A DNA stretch of 30,475 nucleotides from Candidatus Delongbacteria bacterium (GCA_027858795.1 JAQICF010000009.1:1-30475), one strand, 5' to 3'. Shown: positions 15,118-24,513, counted from the first letter of the stretch. Numbers and translations: made by a program. The notes: generated by a model not told the origin, from the sequence alone.

Positions 15118-16917
15118 GCTTATATTCCAGCTTGGTGAGATTAAAAGTGTAATATCATGTTCATGTTCTTCGTCACAATCAATCATTTACATTCCAGCTT
15201 GGTGAGATTAAAAGCTTATCATAGTAGGAGCTTTACTCTCCATTGCTCTATTTACATTCCAGCTTGGTGAGATTAAAAGCGACCTTGTCGTTATGGTATG
15301 TTAATACCTATTACAGATTTACATTCCAGCTTGGTGAGATTAAAAGGAATCCTGATTACTGTGATACAGTTGTGATGGATACATTTACATTCCAGCTTGG
15401 TGAGATTAAAAGAGTTGTCTCATCATAAGTTCCTGTTGTAGTTACAAGATTTACATTCCAGCTTGGTGAGATTAAAAGCAATATAATGCTTGCAGACTCA
15501 AGTGTAATAATCTTATTTACATTCCAGCTTGGTGAGATTAAAAGTTTTGGTATAGATTCGATGACGCTTCACGAACTGCATTTACATTCCAGCTTGGTGA
15601 GATTAAAAGTGGATTAACATCAGGTCTTATCGTAATGTCAGATGCATTTACATTCCAGCTTGGTGAGATTAAAAGAACCCTTTACTAATATTCTTCATAG
15701 TAGTAGCATTATTTACATTCCAGCTTGGTGAGATTAAAAGGTGTTATGCCTAATTAACCTTTAACAACAGCGAGATTTACATTCCAGCTTGGTGAGATTA
15801 AAAGTCATTCCTCGATCAGGAAAGCAAAACCGACCTAGATTTACATTCCAGCTTGGTGAGATTAAAAGTGAAACACTATCTTCGTTGTTAAAGTGTTTTT
15901 CAAATTTACATTCCAGCTTGGTGAGATTAAAAGTGAATATCTTGAGTTTGTAGGAATTGATACATTTGAATTTACATTCCAGCTTGGTGAGATTAAAAGT
16001 TGAAGTCCCATTGTATGTATCTGTGTAACCTTGATTTACATTCCAGCTTGGTGAGATTAAAAGAGAGTTCGAGCCTTCTCTTTAACTGTCAGATTCTTAT
16101 TTACATTCCAGCTTGGTGAGATTAAAAGAAAAAGATCTTAAGCTGAAGAGAGAGACGGACGATATTTACATTCCAGCTTGGTGAGATTAAAAGGGATAAC
16201 ATTCCTGTAGTAGCTGTCCAATCTCTTATAGTTACAGTCCAGCTTGGTGAGAATCAAAGTATCTACCGAGAAGTTGAGGAGGGCTTTCTCTCTTCATTTA
16301 CATTCCAGCTTGGTGAGATTAAAAGAGAATTCATTTAAGTTCTTATCAATCCCTTCTTTGTGATTTACATTCCAGCTTGGTGAGATTAAAAGTGTAGATC
16401 CGTTGTAAAAACAAAACTAAAAAACAAAATTTACATTCCAGCTTGGTGAGATTAAAAGTCAACAATCATTACTTTAATATCATTCATATAATAAGATTTA
16501 CATTCCAGCTTGGTGAGATTAAAAGAACATGTTCTAGTAAACCACTAAATTGAGAATCGTTATTTACATTCCAGCTTGGTGAGATTAAAAGCCATTGCAG
16601 TCTGCTGAGCCATATCGGTAACTATATTTACATTCCAGCTTGGTGAGATTAAAAGTTGACAAAATACAATTTGAAGTTCACAAACTATTATTTACATTCC
16701 AGCTTGGTGAGATTAAAAGAATTAGGAAAAGATGTAATTGAGCTTAGTGACCATTATTTACATTCCAGCTTGGTGAGATTAAAAGTAAATTTTCATAAGC
16801 TTCTTCACTACTTACACCCATATTTACATTCCAGCTTGGTGAGATTAAAAGTAATTTTAAATATACTCACACCTATACATATTGAATATTTACATTCCAG
16901 CTTGGTGAGATTAAAAG
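15118..16917 (-). CRISPR. Type I-B CRISPR array, 28 repeats and 27 spacers
   Basis: The repeat is 30 nt, on the plus strand beginning ATTTACATTCCAGCTTGG and ending GATTAAAAG. On the minus strand it begins CTTTTAATC and ends GGAATGTAAAT, the orientation expected for I-B crRNA with an 8-nt tag ATGTAAAT. Spacers are 34-37 nt and all look different. The minus strand is therefore the transcribed one, with the leader at the cas2 side (right) and the oldest spacers at the left. This fits the decayed left-most repeat (15118-15147, three changes). One internal repeat, 16230-16259, has four changes; the other 26 appear identical. Confidence 0.97.
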
Positions 16918-17121
16918 CCGCGAAATTTTAGCTTGTTGAGGTAAAATTTCACAGCTTAGAGAAATATAATAAAATCCGCTGACTTATGATACTGCTTTCT
17001 TGTGCTTTAATCGGCGAATTGATTCAACTTATGCCTATTTCAAATGTTCTATCAGATTAAACTATTTATGTGGGTCGTTTTTATCTATATCAAAGAACTT
17101 TTTACAGTGGTCAGCGATAAA
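16918..17121 (-). promoter_or_regulatory. CRISPR leader
   Basis: This 204-nt AT-rich, non-coding stretch lies between the cas2 stop and the first (newest) repeat. Its position next to cas2 and upstream of the array in the transcription direction marks it as the leader, which would hold the array promoter and the signals for spacer insertion. I could not assign a specific promoter. A perfect inverted repeat lies at the array edge (separate entry). Confidence 0.75.
16922..16950. repeat. Leader-edge hairpin resembling the CRISPR repeat
   Basis: GAAATTTTA (16922-16930) and TAAAATTTC (16942-16950) form a perfect 9-bp inverted repeat with an 11-nt loop GCTTGTTGAGG, starting 5 nt from the first repeat. 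The segment ATTTTAGCTTGTTGAGGTAA lines up with the repeat core ATTCCAGCTTGGTGAGATTAA with few changes. Confidence 0.7.
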
Positions 17122-17403
17122 TTATATAAAATTATCAGTTTTATCTTCTTGTATTCCTATTAGTTCTTTTTCAAGCCATTTTTCATCACGACTTTTGAAA
17201 AAAATAACAGAGTCGGTATCAGCATTAATTAGATTTTCTACCGCAAGTTTTAATTCATAATACTTACTTTCTGTAACTTCTCCTTCAAATACAGATTTCT
17301 GTATATGATGTAAATATTTTTTACAAATTTTGAATATTTTCTGCATCCTACGCTGACCGCTTTTTGTAATCGTTTGGATGTCATAAATCAATATCATATA
17401 CAT
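17122..17403 (-). CDS. cas2: Cas2, spacer acquisition
   Basis: The 93-residue protein partners Cas1 in the integrase that inserts new spacers. MYMILIYDIQ at the start is the typical first strand with the conserved Asp, followed by RRMQKIFKICKKYLHHIQKSVFEGEV, the usual Cas2 helix and strand. The frame is open 14 codons further upstream, but that would overlap cas1; the ATG at 17403, 4 nt after the cas1 stop, is chosen for length and operon spacing. The second methionine (17397) is also possible. It is the last gene of the cas operon, next to the leader. Confidence 0.92.
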   Translation of the reverse strand: MYMILIYDIQTITKSGQRRMQKIFKICKKYLHHIQKSVFEGEVTESKYYELKLAVENLINADTDSVIFFKSRDEKWLEKELIGIQEDKTDNFI

Positions 17404-17407
17404 AATT

Positions 17408-18403
17408 CTACCACCAAATTTTAAAACCCTTATATTCTTTTTCACCTATTAAATGTTTTACAAGCTTGTATAGTTCTAGTCTGATCAAATGCTGATAAGA
17501 GACATTTCGTCCAAGTTCTTTATGCCTTACAGTTGTCTTTAATCGCTCGTCATAAACTCTTAAAATTGTCTCTTTTCCCTTTTTTGTGAGATAAGTATAA
17601 TTCAGTTCTTTCTCAAAGCTGTTAAGAGTTATCTGGTTTTTATTTAGCAAAGAAAAAATTAATCTATCCCCTATCAATGGTTTAAATATTTCTGAAATGT
17701 CCAAGCTAAGAGAAAAGCGTCTTGTACCGGGTTGATGAAGGTAACTAATCAATGGATTTAATTGGGTTTTATAAATTTCGGAAAGTACAGTTGTATAAAT
17801 CAAAGTATTAATAAAAGATATAAGGCTGTTTATCATATTGTCCGGTGGATTTTTCGTCCTTGTTTCAAACTCAATATCTTGATTAATTATTATAGGAAAA
17901 GCATCGTAATAAACTTTACGGATATTACCCTCAATACCCATAAGTGCTTGAATATCAGATTGGTTATCCAGTTTAGTGGATAGCATTGTGATTGTATCAG
18001 CATGTGTTTGCAGTTCATTTTTACCATTACGCAGATAATATTTTATGTTATGCAAAATATTAAAAGCACCTGCTTTTAATATAGATTTAGCTATTACTAA
18101 CCATATATTATTAGAAAGATAGAAAGCTGATTGTTTAACTGTCAACATTCCTGAGTTTAAAGTTTCTTTTGGATAAAATGATCCTGTATAAAATCCATAA
18201 TAGTTAAAGAAGTGGAGAATTATTCCGTTTTGAGCTATAAAATTGATCAACGCAGTATTTAAATTCATTTCTCCAAATATATAAAAATTATCAACATCAT
18301 TTACAGGTAAGTATTTCTTTACTCCTTGCTCATTTGCAAATGACAGAGAATTATCTTCTCTTTTCAATGTACCGTTATTTAGTAAATAATAATTTCTTTT
18401 CAT
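17408..18403 (-). CDS. cas1: Cas1 integrase (type I-B)
   Basis: The 331-residue metal-dependent integrase has a beta-rich N-terminal domain (about 1-85) followed by the helical catalytic domain. Expected active-site residues are seen: Glu158 in MGIEGNIRKVYY, His223 in SYLHQPGTRRFSLSLDISE, and Asp235/Glu238 in the same stretch. The length is normal. It starts 3 nt after the cas4 stop and ends 4 nt before cas2, as expected for an acquisition module cas4-cas1-cas2. Confidence 0.96.
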   Translation of the reverse strand: MKRNYYLLNNGTLKREDNSLSFANEQGVKKYLPVNDVDNFYIFGEMNLNTALINFIAQNGIILHFFNYYGFYTGSFYPKETLNSGMLTVKQSAFYLSNNIWLVIAKSILKAGAFNILHNIKYYLRNGKNELQTHADTITMLSTKLDNQSDIQALMGIEGNIRKVYYDAFPIIINQDIEFETRTKNPPDNMINSLISFINTLIYTTVLSEIYKTQLNPLISYLHQPGTRRFSLSLDISEIFKPLIGDRLIFSLLNKNQITLNSFEKELNYTYLTKKGKETILRVYDERLKTTVRHKELGRNVSYQHLIRLELYKLVKHLIGEKEYKGFKIWW

Positions 18404-18406
18404 AAT

Positions 18407-18907
18407 TTATATGTAACATAATTCATAATAACTACACTTCTTACATATTTTACTGTTAATAACTACTGGAGGTAATACTAGAATCTTTATCTCTTGTATT
18501 TCACACACCATGGTTTCGATAAATTTAACATCTTCTTCATTTAATTCGATTCTAATCCTTTTTTTTAATTTAGGATAATCAATTGAACCGCTTAACTCTG
18601 TAACACCTTTTAATTTTAGATAATAAAGATAGTATTTTAATTGCCAAATATGAGCATCTTCCATACTATTTGATTTCTTCACTTCATTTATCACTCCTTT
18701 ACCATCTATAAAATCAATGCAGATTGTATTATCAATCATTATTGATTTTTTTTCTCGACCGTAACTTGTTTCGTCAATAATCTTACCAATTTCCACAAGT
18801 TCGCTATTGTGTTCCATTTGAATTTGATTGCAAAAGTACCACAATTTGCGTTTACAGATGAAAAAATAGTTGATCATACAACCTGTTATGTGGAGTGGCT
18901 CTGTCAT
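18407..18907 (-). CDS. cas4: Cas4 nuclease (Fe-S, RecB-like)
   Basis: The 166-residue protein trims prespacers and helps choose PAM-bearing ends for Cas1-Cas2. Four cysteines fit the iron-sulfur cluster: Cys18 in FICKRKLWYF, and Cys155, Cys158 and Cys164 in the C-terminal CKKCSYYELC. The RecB-type nuclease core shows Asp68 and the E-x-K pair Glu75/Lys77 (in INEVKKS), followed by HIWQLKYYLYYL. The length is normal. It lies 12 nt after cas3 and 3 nt before cas1. Confidence 0.95.
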   Translation of the reverse strand: MTEPLHITGCMINYFFICKRKLWYFCNQIQMEHNSELVEIGKIIDETSYGREKKSIMIDNTICIDFIDGKGVINEVKKSNSMEDAHIWQLKYYLYYLKLKGVTELSGSIDYPKLKKRIRIELNEEDVKFIETMVCEIQEIKILVLPPVVINSKICKKCSYYELCYI

Positions 18908-18919
18908 GATTCTTTCACC

Positions 18920-21139
18920 TTAGATGAAATTATCGAAAACTTCGACTTGCTTTTCTTTTTTTATACGAATAAATCCCTTCTCGTAACTATAATCACAATT
19001 TATAATATCAATTTTCTCAAACCCAATATCAACATTGTTTCCTGTTTTATTCAAGTCGTAAATTCCAACTGAAACAGTAAAACTTAGGATTTCTTCTCTA
19101 GCTTTAGCTTTGCGAACTTTGAGTTTATCTTTATTTCTTTTATTTTCATTACTACTTAAACTTTCAACCCAATAAAAAACTTCTTTAATAATTTCACAAT
19201 TATAGTCTATGATTTCTTTGTTTTCAGCTTTTTCATATTCTGATTTTGGTATTACACTAAATGAAAGAATATCTCTAAACATTTTTTGTACTTCATTGAT
19301 TGATTTTTCACCAACATATATATCTTCAATATATTTTTTTACATCATTATACCGTTTTGTAAAACTGGAATCTATTATATTTTCTGTTGTTAGATATTTA
19401 TCAATTAAATTAACCTTCTCTTCTTCTGGTAAAAGTCCTTCAATATTTTCTAAAGCATCTTTTGAAAGATAATGTATTCTTTCATCAATAAATCCTCTTG
19501 AGCTATCTTTACTTTTTAGAAGATTTGAATTGATTTCGGTAAAAATAAAAGCATTTGCTTTATTTAGCATATCAACTTTTTCGCCCTTACGATTAACACG
19601 ACCCAATCTTTGAAAAAAACCATTGAGATCATTTAATTCAGTAAATAGATAATCGAAATCAATATCTAGAGATGCTTCCACAATAGAAGTTGCGACCCAA
19701 ATACCACTATCTTTAATTTCTGTATTTCCAAATTTAATAATTTGCTCTTCTTTTTTTGCTCTATCTCTTTTTATAAATTTTGCATGCAATAAATTGATTT
19801 GAGACGCACTATTTTCTTTCTTTAGTGAAGCGTAAATCTCTTGGGCTTTTTTTACAGTATTACATACTATGAGAATTTTGCCGCCATTTACTTTATAGTG
19901 ATTATTGATAATCTCAGCATCTATCTCCGTTTTTATAACTTTAACATTATGCCTATCAATACCTTTCGTGAATTTTGCAGATTTAATTTTTCCAATATTT
20001 TCTTCGATATAATCTTTAATAAATGGAGGTAGAGTTGCTGTTAAAATAGCAAATTTACCACCAAGTTCTGTTATTTTTTCTAATCCAGTAATCAAATAAG
20101 CTAACAAATCAGGAGAATAAGCTTGAATCTCATCAATCACAATTTTAGAATAACTTAAAGTAGCTAATTTTAGTTCAAAGCCATGATATTTATATACAAA
20201 ATTAAAAAGCTGGTCTAAAGTAGAGATTGTTAAAGGGATGCTTAATTGCTTTCCTTTTTTACTATACTCCAAAACCTTATCTTCTTCAGATTCTGCTTCT
20301 TTTAAGTAATGTGATAATGTATCTGAATGAAGTAAAGAAACTCGTTCTTTTATATTCTCTTTAACAATATCCTTTTTTACTCGATCATAAATAGCATTTA
20401 TAGCTGTTCTAAGCGGTAATATAAAGAATCCTTTATTGTCTCCTATCCATAGAAGTCCTGCTTCTGTTTTACCCATACCTGTATTTGCTACAACAATTAG
20501 ATTATCATTTTTATTCTCAATACAATACTCTTGTAAGTCATTCCATTCGTAACCTCGGTTCATTAGGTTGTTTTCTAGAAAATCATTTAATGAATCCTCT
20601 AAAAAATCAGCTGGATATTCAATTACATATTCTCCACTCGCTGCATAATCACATTTATGTAATAACCCCTTTATTGACTGAGCTTTTTTATTAACCTTCA
20701 ATTCTTCAAACTTATTAAAAATTCTTGAACTTGGTAACTGCCCACCAAATTTCTTTTTAAACTCTTCAATAAGTATCTTTTTACTATCATATTCAATTAA
20801 ATTATTTGTGTGATGATGATGATTCATAATTGAATAACAAGCAAATAAATAATCATCTCTACTACAGAACATATCTACATTAATAAAAAGAAGTGATAAC
20901 ACATTGTGAGCTACTTCTGTTGTTGAATCGAAATTAGTCTTAACTTTAGATTTTACTCTTTTTTGAAATTCATCGTTAATTTTACCATAATCATGATATT
21001 CACAACAAATATCTAACAATTTATATGTTTCATCGTCAATATATCCTAAATTTTCAAGAATTCTAGACGAATTTAAAAGATCATCTGTATGTTCTCTAAT
21101 AGTTTTATAAGGTTTCGCCAGCTTATTAAGGTTTATCAT
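18920..21139 (-). CDS. cas3: Cas3 HD nuclease-helicase
   Basis: The 739-residue effector is recruited by Cascade to unwind and degrade target DNA. The N-terminal HD nuclease has His17, His49-Asp50 (in CEYHDYGK), His78, HHHH at 107-110 and Asp164 (in HKCDYAASG). The helicase part has Walker A ANTGMGKTEA (218-227), DEIQ (336-339) in place of DExH, TATLPP (367-372) and QRLGRVNR (510-517). All motifs look intact, so interference should be functional. It follows cas5 by 8 nt. Confidence 0.96.
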   Translation of the reverse strand: MINLNKLAKPYKTIREHTDDLLNSSRILENLGYIDDETYKLLDICCEYHDYGKINDEFQKRVKSKVKTNFDSTTEVAHNVLSLLFINVDMFCSRDDYLFACYSIMNHHHHTNNLIEYDSKKILIEEFKKKFGGQLPSSRIFNKFEELKVNKKAQSIKGLLHKCDYAASGEYVIEYPADFLEDSLNDFLENNLMNRGYEWNDLQEYCIENKNDNLIVVANTGMGKTEAGLLWIGDNKGFFILPLRTAINAIYDRVKKDIVKENIKERVSLLHSDTLSHYLKEAESEEDKVLEYSKKGKQLSIPLTISTLDQLFNFVYKYHGFELKLATLSYSKIVIDEIQAYSPDLLAYLITGLEKITELGGKFAILTATLPPFIKDYIEENIGKIKSAKFTKGIDRHNVKVIKTEIDAEIINNHYKVNGGKILIVCNTVKKAQEIYASLKKENSASQINLLHAKFIKRDRAKKEEQIIKFGNTEIKDSGIWVATSIVEASLDIDFDYLFTELNDLNGFFQRLGRVNRKGEKVDMLNKANAFIFTEINSNLLKSKDSSRGFIDERIHYLSKDALENIEGLLPEEEKVNLIDKYLTTENIIDSSFTKRYNDVKKYIEDIYVGEKSINEVQKMFRDILSFSVIPKSEYEKAENKEIIDYNCEIIKEVFYWVESLSSNENKRNKDKLKVRKAKAREEILSFTVSVGIYDLNKTGNNVDIGFEKIDIINCDYSYEKGFIRIKKEKQVEVFDNFI

Positions 21140-21147
21140 AATTATCC

Positions 21148-22233
21148 TTAATTAAAATTAACAATATAGTCTTCATCCAGATAAACATTTTTTGAATCAG
21201 AATCTATTTTAAATCCAGAAGCATAAAGAACCTTCTTCTTATGCTTTGAAAAATCTCTTTGCCCTTTTTTATTGATTTCATAAACTTTATTTAACCAATA
21301 CTTTGTCCCATTAGCAGGAATACCTTCTTTTTGTTTTGCACCAAAATATATGTCTTCATTTTTAAGTAGTATTGAATCAATATAGGCTGAATTATTACAA
21401 GTTTTTTCTGAGTTTATCTGTGAGAATAGCTCTACAATTTTGCACTCTTTTACATCAACAAAATCTTCACTTCTACCAATAGATTTCAAGCAGTATATTT
21501 CATTTTCAATCTTTTGTAGTGTTTCATCATCTGATTTTATATGAATTATTAACTTAACATCATGTAATATTTCATAAAATCTTAAGGAAGTAGTTAAAGA
21601 TTTGTATTTAGACATTTCCTTTGTATAATTATGAAATTCATATTCCTTAAACTTTTCATCTATCCTTTTTTCCTTAGCTTTAATCTGTTTTTCTCTCATA
21701 ATTAAAGCCTTGTACTCATCCGATTTTTTATCTAATCCTTTTACCCCATCAGTTAAAGCTTTTTTCCTATTACTAAGAACATTTTTGATATTTCTATATC
21801 TACCGTCTTTTTTACACTCATCAATCTTGTTTTTTAGGTTCTTCAAATTTCTATATTCTTCCATTAACAATTCATCATGAACTTGAATGGTTACACCTTT
21901 TCTAAAGCTATTTCCTTGACTTTTCATTGCACTGGCAACTTTATCAAATGCGCTTGACTGAAAGTGGGAATTTTTCAGTTTAACTAAAATACCTCTATCA
22001 TCCATCACTGAATCAAGAAAACAATAATCAGTATAAGGTTGTTTTATCAATGAAGTAAAACTTCCTTGAATTGATAAGTCCATTGGTTGATATTCTTTAA
22101 ACTTACAAGCTTTATGTAAAGCTCCAATTACAGTAGAAAAAGGCGGAAGGGGATAAGTCATTTTATTTGTTAGACTTTCCTCTTTTCTATAATGAGCTTT
22201 ACTTTGAGTTAATACTATGCGTAATGCTTTCAT
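21148..22233 (-). CDS. cas5b: Cas5 (type I-B) with a long coiled-coil insertion
   Basis: Cas5 caps the 5' tag of the crRNA in Cascade. The RAMP-like N-terminus MKALRIVLTQSKAHYRKEES, YPLPPFSTVIGALHKAC (27-43) and SIGRSEDFVDV (251-261) identify it. At 361 residues it is longer than most Cas5 proteins (commonly about 200-260). The extra length is a highly charged, Lys/Glu-rich, probably coiled-coil segment at about 122-205. I am not sure whether this insert is common to this I-B branch. It starts 2 nt after the cas7 stop. Confidence 0.92.
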   Translation of the reverse strand: MKALRIVLTQSKAHYRKEESLTNKMTYPLPPFSTVIGALHKACKFKEYQPMDLSIQGSFTSLIKQPYTDYCFLDSVMDDRGILVKLKNSHFQSSAFDKVASAMKSQGNSFRKGVTIQVHDELLMEEYRNLKNLKNKIDECKKDGRYRNIKNVLSNRKKALTDGVKGLDKKSDEYKALIMREKQIKAKEKRIDEKFKEYEFHNYTKEMSKYKSLTTSLRFYEILHDVKLIIHIKSDDETLQKIENEIYCLKSIGRSEDFVDVKECKIVELFSQINSEKTCNNSAYIDSILLKNEDIYFGAKQKEGIPANGTKYWLNKVYEINKKGQRDFSKHKKKVLYASGFKIDSDSKNVYLDEDYIVNFN

Positions 22234-22235
22234 AG

Positions 22236-23141
22236 TTATTCTCCATAATATTTAACTACATCTGCTTTAAGTTCTTCAAAAAACTTAGTTATACTCATAG
22301 GATTTAATTGAGAAATTATATGCTGCTCGTTTTCAAAATTATCTCCTCTTAATAGAGCTACTTTAAATTCGTCACCAATTTTATTCTTTAGATCTTCGGT
22401 TATTGATAATATACCATTTTTAACTCTAACAACATTTTCGAAAACATGAGTTTTCCTCTTACTTAGACCACCAACTACAAAAATAGGTTCAGCATTGTCT
22501 AAATTTCCTTTTACAATTAAATTTAGAGATTCAACTGCTTCTAAAATTGCATTAACTCGATTAGATTTTTCTGAATTGCTTGCTTCTGTATCGAAATTCT
22601 CATCTTTTCCAATCATGTCTAAGTCAAAAGTTATAGAGTAAGCTCTTAAACTTTTATCGTATTCATAATTGTATGGCATCAAACCAACTTTACTCGCATC
22701 GTTTTGCACATTCATATTATTGTCTTTTGCGTAAGTCCTAGCTAAATGAAGATTATTATGGAATCTTGTTTCATTTACAAATGGTTCACAAGCAATTGCA
22801 TCTGTTAGATAAAAAGAACTATTTCGAACAAAAGTCATATCTGATTTTTCAACCTTTACTTTTGTGTTCATATATCCACCTTCCAAAGCTTTACAATTTG
22901 CTACATTCAGTTCTGGACTGACCTCTTTTTGAGTTGCACCATCAACAGTTACTTTCAAATCATTATACATTCCACTTTGTACCATAATGGCATTCTTTAA
23001 ACTTTCTCTACTTCTTGAAGCATAAGTATTACCATTTCTGAATACTTTTTGAATGGAAGAAACATTTCCAAGTCCCTCTCCATAATTAGATGTCATATTT
23101 GCTAGTATTGTTAGTGTTAGAGCTCTTTTATTATTTTGCAT
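22236..23141 (-). CDS. cas7: Cas7 backbone subunit (Cst2/DevR family)
   Basis: The 301-residue protein forms the multi-copy backbone that holds the crRNA spacer. MQNNKRALTLTILANMTSNYGEG at the start, the SRESLKNAIM segment, and the late IFVVGGLSKRKTHVFENVV stretch fit the Cst2/DevR-type Cas7. The frame is open 16 codons further upstream, but the ATG at 23141 has GGAG about 8 nt before it (GAAGGAGATAAAA), which decides the start. It overlaps the end of cas8/cas11 by 11 nt. Confidence 0.94.
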   Translation of the reverse strand: MQNNKRALTLTILANMTSNYGEGLGNVSSIQKVFRNGNTYASRSRESLKNAIMVQSGMYNDLKVTVDGATQKEVSPELNVANCKALEGGYMNTKVKVEKSDMTFVRNSSFYLTDAIACEPFVNETRFHNNLHLARTYAKDNNMNVQNDASKVGLMPYNYEYDKSLRAYSITFDLDMIGKDENFDTEASNSEKSNRVNAILEAVESLNLIVKGNLDNAEPIFVVGGLSKRKTHVFENVVRVKNGILSITEDLKNKIGDEFKVALLRGDNFENEQHIISQLNPMSITKFFEELKADVVKYYGE

Positions 23142-23433
23142 TTTTATCTCCTTCTGTATTTTCTTTTTTCTTCTTTTCACCAAATACATTTATAAATGTA
23201 TATGCCAAGTTCTTGTTTGCCTCAAAATCTTCAAAAACATCAATTAAGAAATCCATCTTTACTTGTGTAAATGCAGATAGATGAAGCAATATCTCTTGCA
23301 CTCTATCATAATCCTTTAGAGTTATAGCACTAATGAGTCTCTGTTCATAAGCTCTTATTTTATTCTCTTTTCCTTTTAGAACTCCTTTTGCTTCCATTGC
23401 TGCACCGTAGGCTCTTTTTTGTTTTTCGTTCAT
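23131..23433 (-). CDS. cas11: Internal Cas11 small subunit within cas8
   Basis: An in-frame ATG at 23433 inside cas8 is preceded by GGAGGAGACAGTAAT, giving a strong Shine-Dalgarno 9 nt upstream; the same bases encode Gly-Gly-Asp-Ser-Asn of Cas8. The product would be 100 residues, MNEKQKRAYG to GDKNAK, helical and charged, like known small subunits that fill the belly of Cascade. Independent translation of Cas11 from inside cas8 is established for type I-B, I-C and I-D systems. No separate cas11 gene exists in this operon, which supports the reading. Confidence 0.8.
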   Translation of the reverse strand: MNEKQKRAYGAAMEAKGVLKGKENKIRAYEQRLISAITLKDYDRVQEILLHLSAFTQVKMDFLIDVFEDFEANKNLAYTFINVFGEKKKKENTEGDKNAK

Positions 23434-24513
23434 ATTACTGTCTCCTCCATATATGAATTTATTTATTTCTATCAAGTTTTTAATTAAGAACTTATGGTTA
23501 TTGAAACCCTTTAGTAACTGATCTATTACGTCGTCTAATTTTAGAAAATTCAGTATACAATCAATAACTTTTTTCTCAATATTAAGCCAAATATCTTGAC
23601 CTTTATCTGATCTTTTAATGTTACAAGGTTTGGTTAGAATTTCTAAAGTTTCATTTCTAATTATTTCGAATATTTTAATTGCATCTTTACGAATATAGAT
23701 AGATTCGAAATAATCTTTCTCTCTTTCTTTTTTAATAACTTCTACATCGTAATCAATAAAACTTGAAGAGTCTTTTACTTTAAAAAAAAGTTTAGATCTT
23801 GCTGTAAAATCTTCTTTAATTGAATCATTCTTATTTGTTTTAAGAAGTTGGTCAATAGTAAAGTTATTATTCACAAAAAAGGCTTCTCTTATCTTCGAAT
23901 TAGTTTTTGAAAATGCGAATGGAATAAAATCAAAAAGTTTGCTATCCTCATAAACAAAAGTATTTTTATCTCTCATATAAGATACTGATTTACTCTTTTT
24001 ACCCATATCATTGCTATAACCTCGTAATCTACATGATTTTCCTTTCTCTGCTAAAAGATTGTTTTCATTACAGAAATTATAATATAAAGATCGTCCACCT
24101 TTGTAGGTAAGTTTAATCAATTCTAGCCTATTCTCATCTATTATACTTTCTATCTCTTGTGAATTAGTACCATCGTACTTTTTACCTTTGAAAAGCTTAA
24201 GCATTATAGTATTACTAGATGTGTTTTTTGATAATTTATCATTAACTAATTTTATTTGTTCTTCAGAAGGTTTATTTACTTTAATAATATCTTCTACAAA
24301 TTTATGATGCATAGAATCTTTAAAATGCTCTTCTGCAAACATTAAATACTTTACATCATCAATCTCTTTGGAATCAAATTCGATATAATCATCGCTTTTG
24401 TCATATTTAATTGAATGAAAGTCAAAATATTTTACAAGACCTACAATTGTTGCACTCCATCTCCAATCAGAAGGTTCTACTCTGATTTTTCTATTATCTA
24501 ATTCTATTATCAT
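23131..24513 (-). CDS. cas8b: Cas8 large subunit (type I-B, Cst1-like)
   Basis: The 460-residue large subunit recognises the PAM and recruits Cas3. The N-terminus, with EPSDWRWSATIVGLVKYF (13-30), matches the D-W-x-x-x-x-x-I-V-G-L pattern of the Cst1/Cas8b1 group, in line with the Cst2-type cas7 next to it. The middle region is divergent, as usual. The last 100 residues are also a separate small-subunit frame (see cas11). It overlaps the cas6 stop by 4 nt (ATGA), so it is translationally coupled. Confidence 0.9.
   Translation of the reverse strand: MIIELDNRKIRVEPSDWRWSATIVGLVKYFDFHSIKYDKSDDYIEFDSKEIDDVKYLMFAEEHFKDSMHHKFVEDIIKVNKPSEEQIKLVNDKLSKNTSSNTIMLKLFKGKKYDGTNSQEIESIIDENRLELIKLTYKGGRSLYYNFCNENNLLAEKGKSCRLRGYSNDMGKKSKSVSYMRDKNTFVYEDSKLFDFIPFAFSKTNSKIREAFFVNNNFTIDQLLKTNKNDSIKEDFTARSKLFFKVKDSSSFIDYDVEVIKKEREKDYFESIYIRKDAIKIFEIIRNETLEILTKPCNIKRSDKGQDIWLNIEKKVIDCILNFLKLDDVIDQLLKGFNNHKFLIKNLIEINKFIYGGDSNMNEKQKRAYGAAMEAKGVLKGKENKIRAYEQRLISAITLKDYDRVQEILLHLSAFTQVKMDFLIDVFEDFEANKNLAYTFINVFGEKKKKENTEGDKNAK

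Noticed and set aside
15243..15428. Open frame across CRISPR repeats (also 16656-16931)
   Set aside because: The protein is a translation of the repeat itself (recurring YLHSSLVRLK or FTFQLGEIKR); it is an artefact of 30-nt repeats plus 36-nt spacers.
15118..16917. Spacers that target other parts of this window
   Set aside because: I saw no spacer matching sequence elsewhere in the window by eye; a full search on both strands would be needed to exclude partial matches.
17404..17445. Longer N-terminus for cas2
   Set aside because: The added residues overlap the end of cas1 in another frame, and MYMILIYD is the normal Cas2 start.
23142..23189. Longer N-terminus for cas7
   Set aside because: The extension lies inside the cas8 coding end, and the ATG at 23141 has a clear Shine-Dalgarno.
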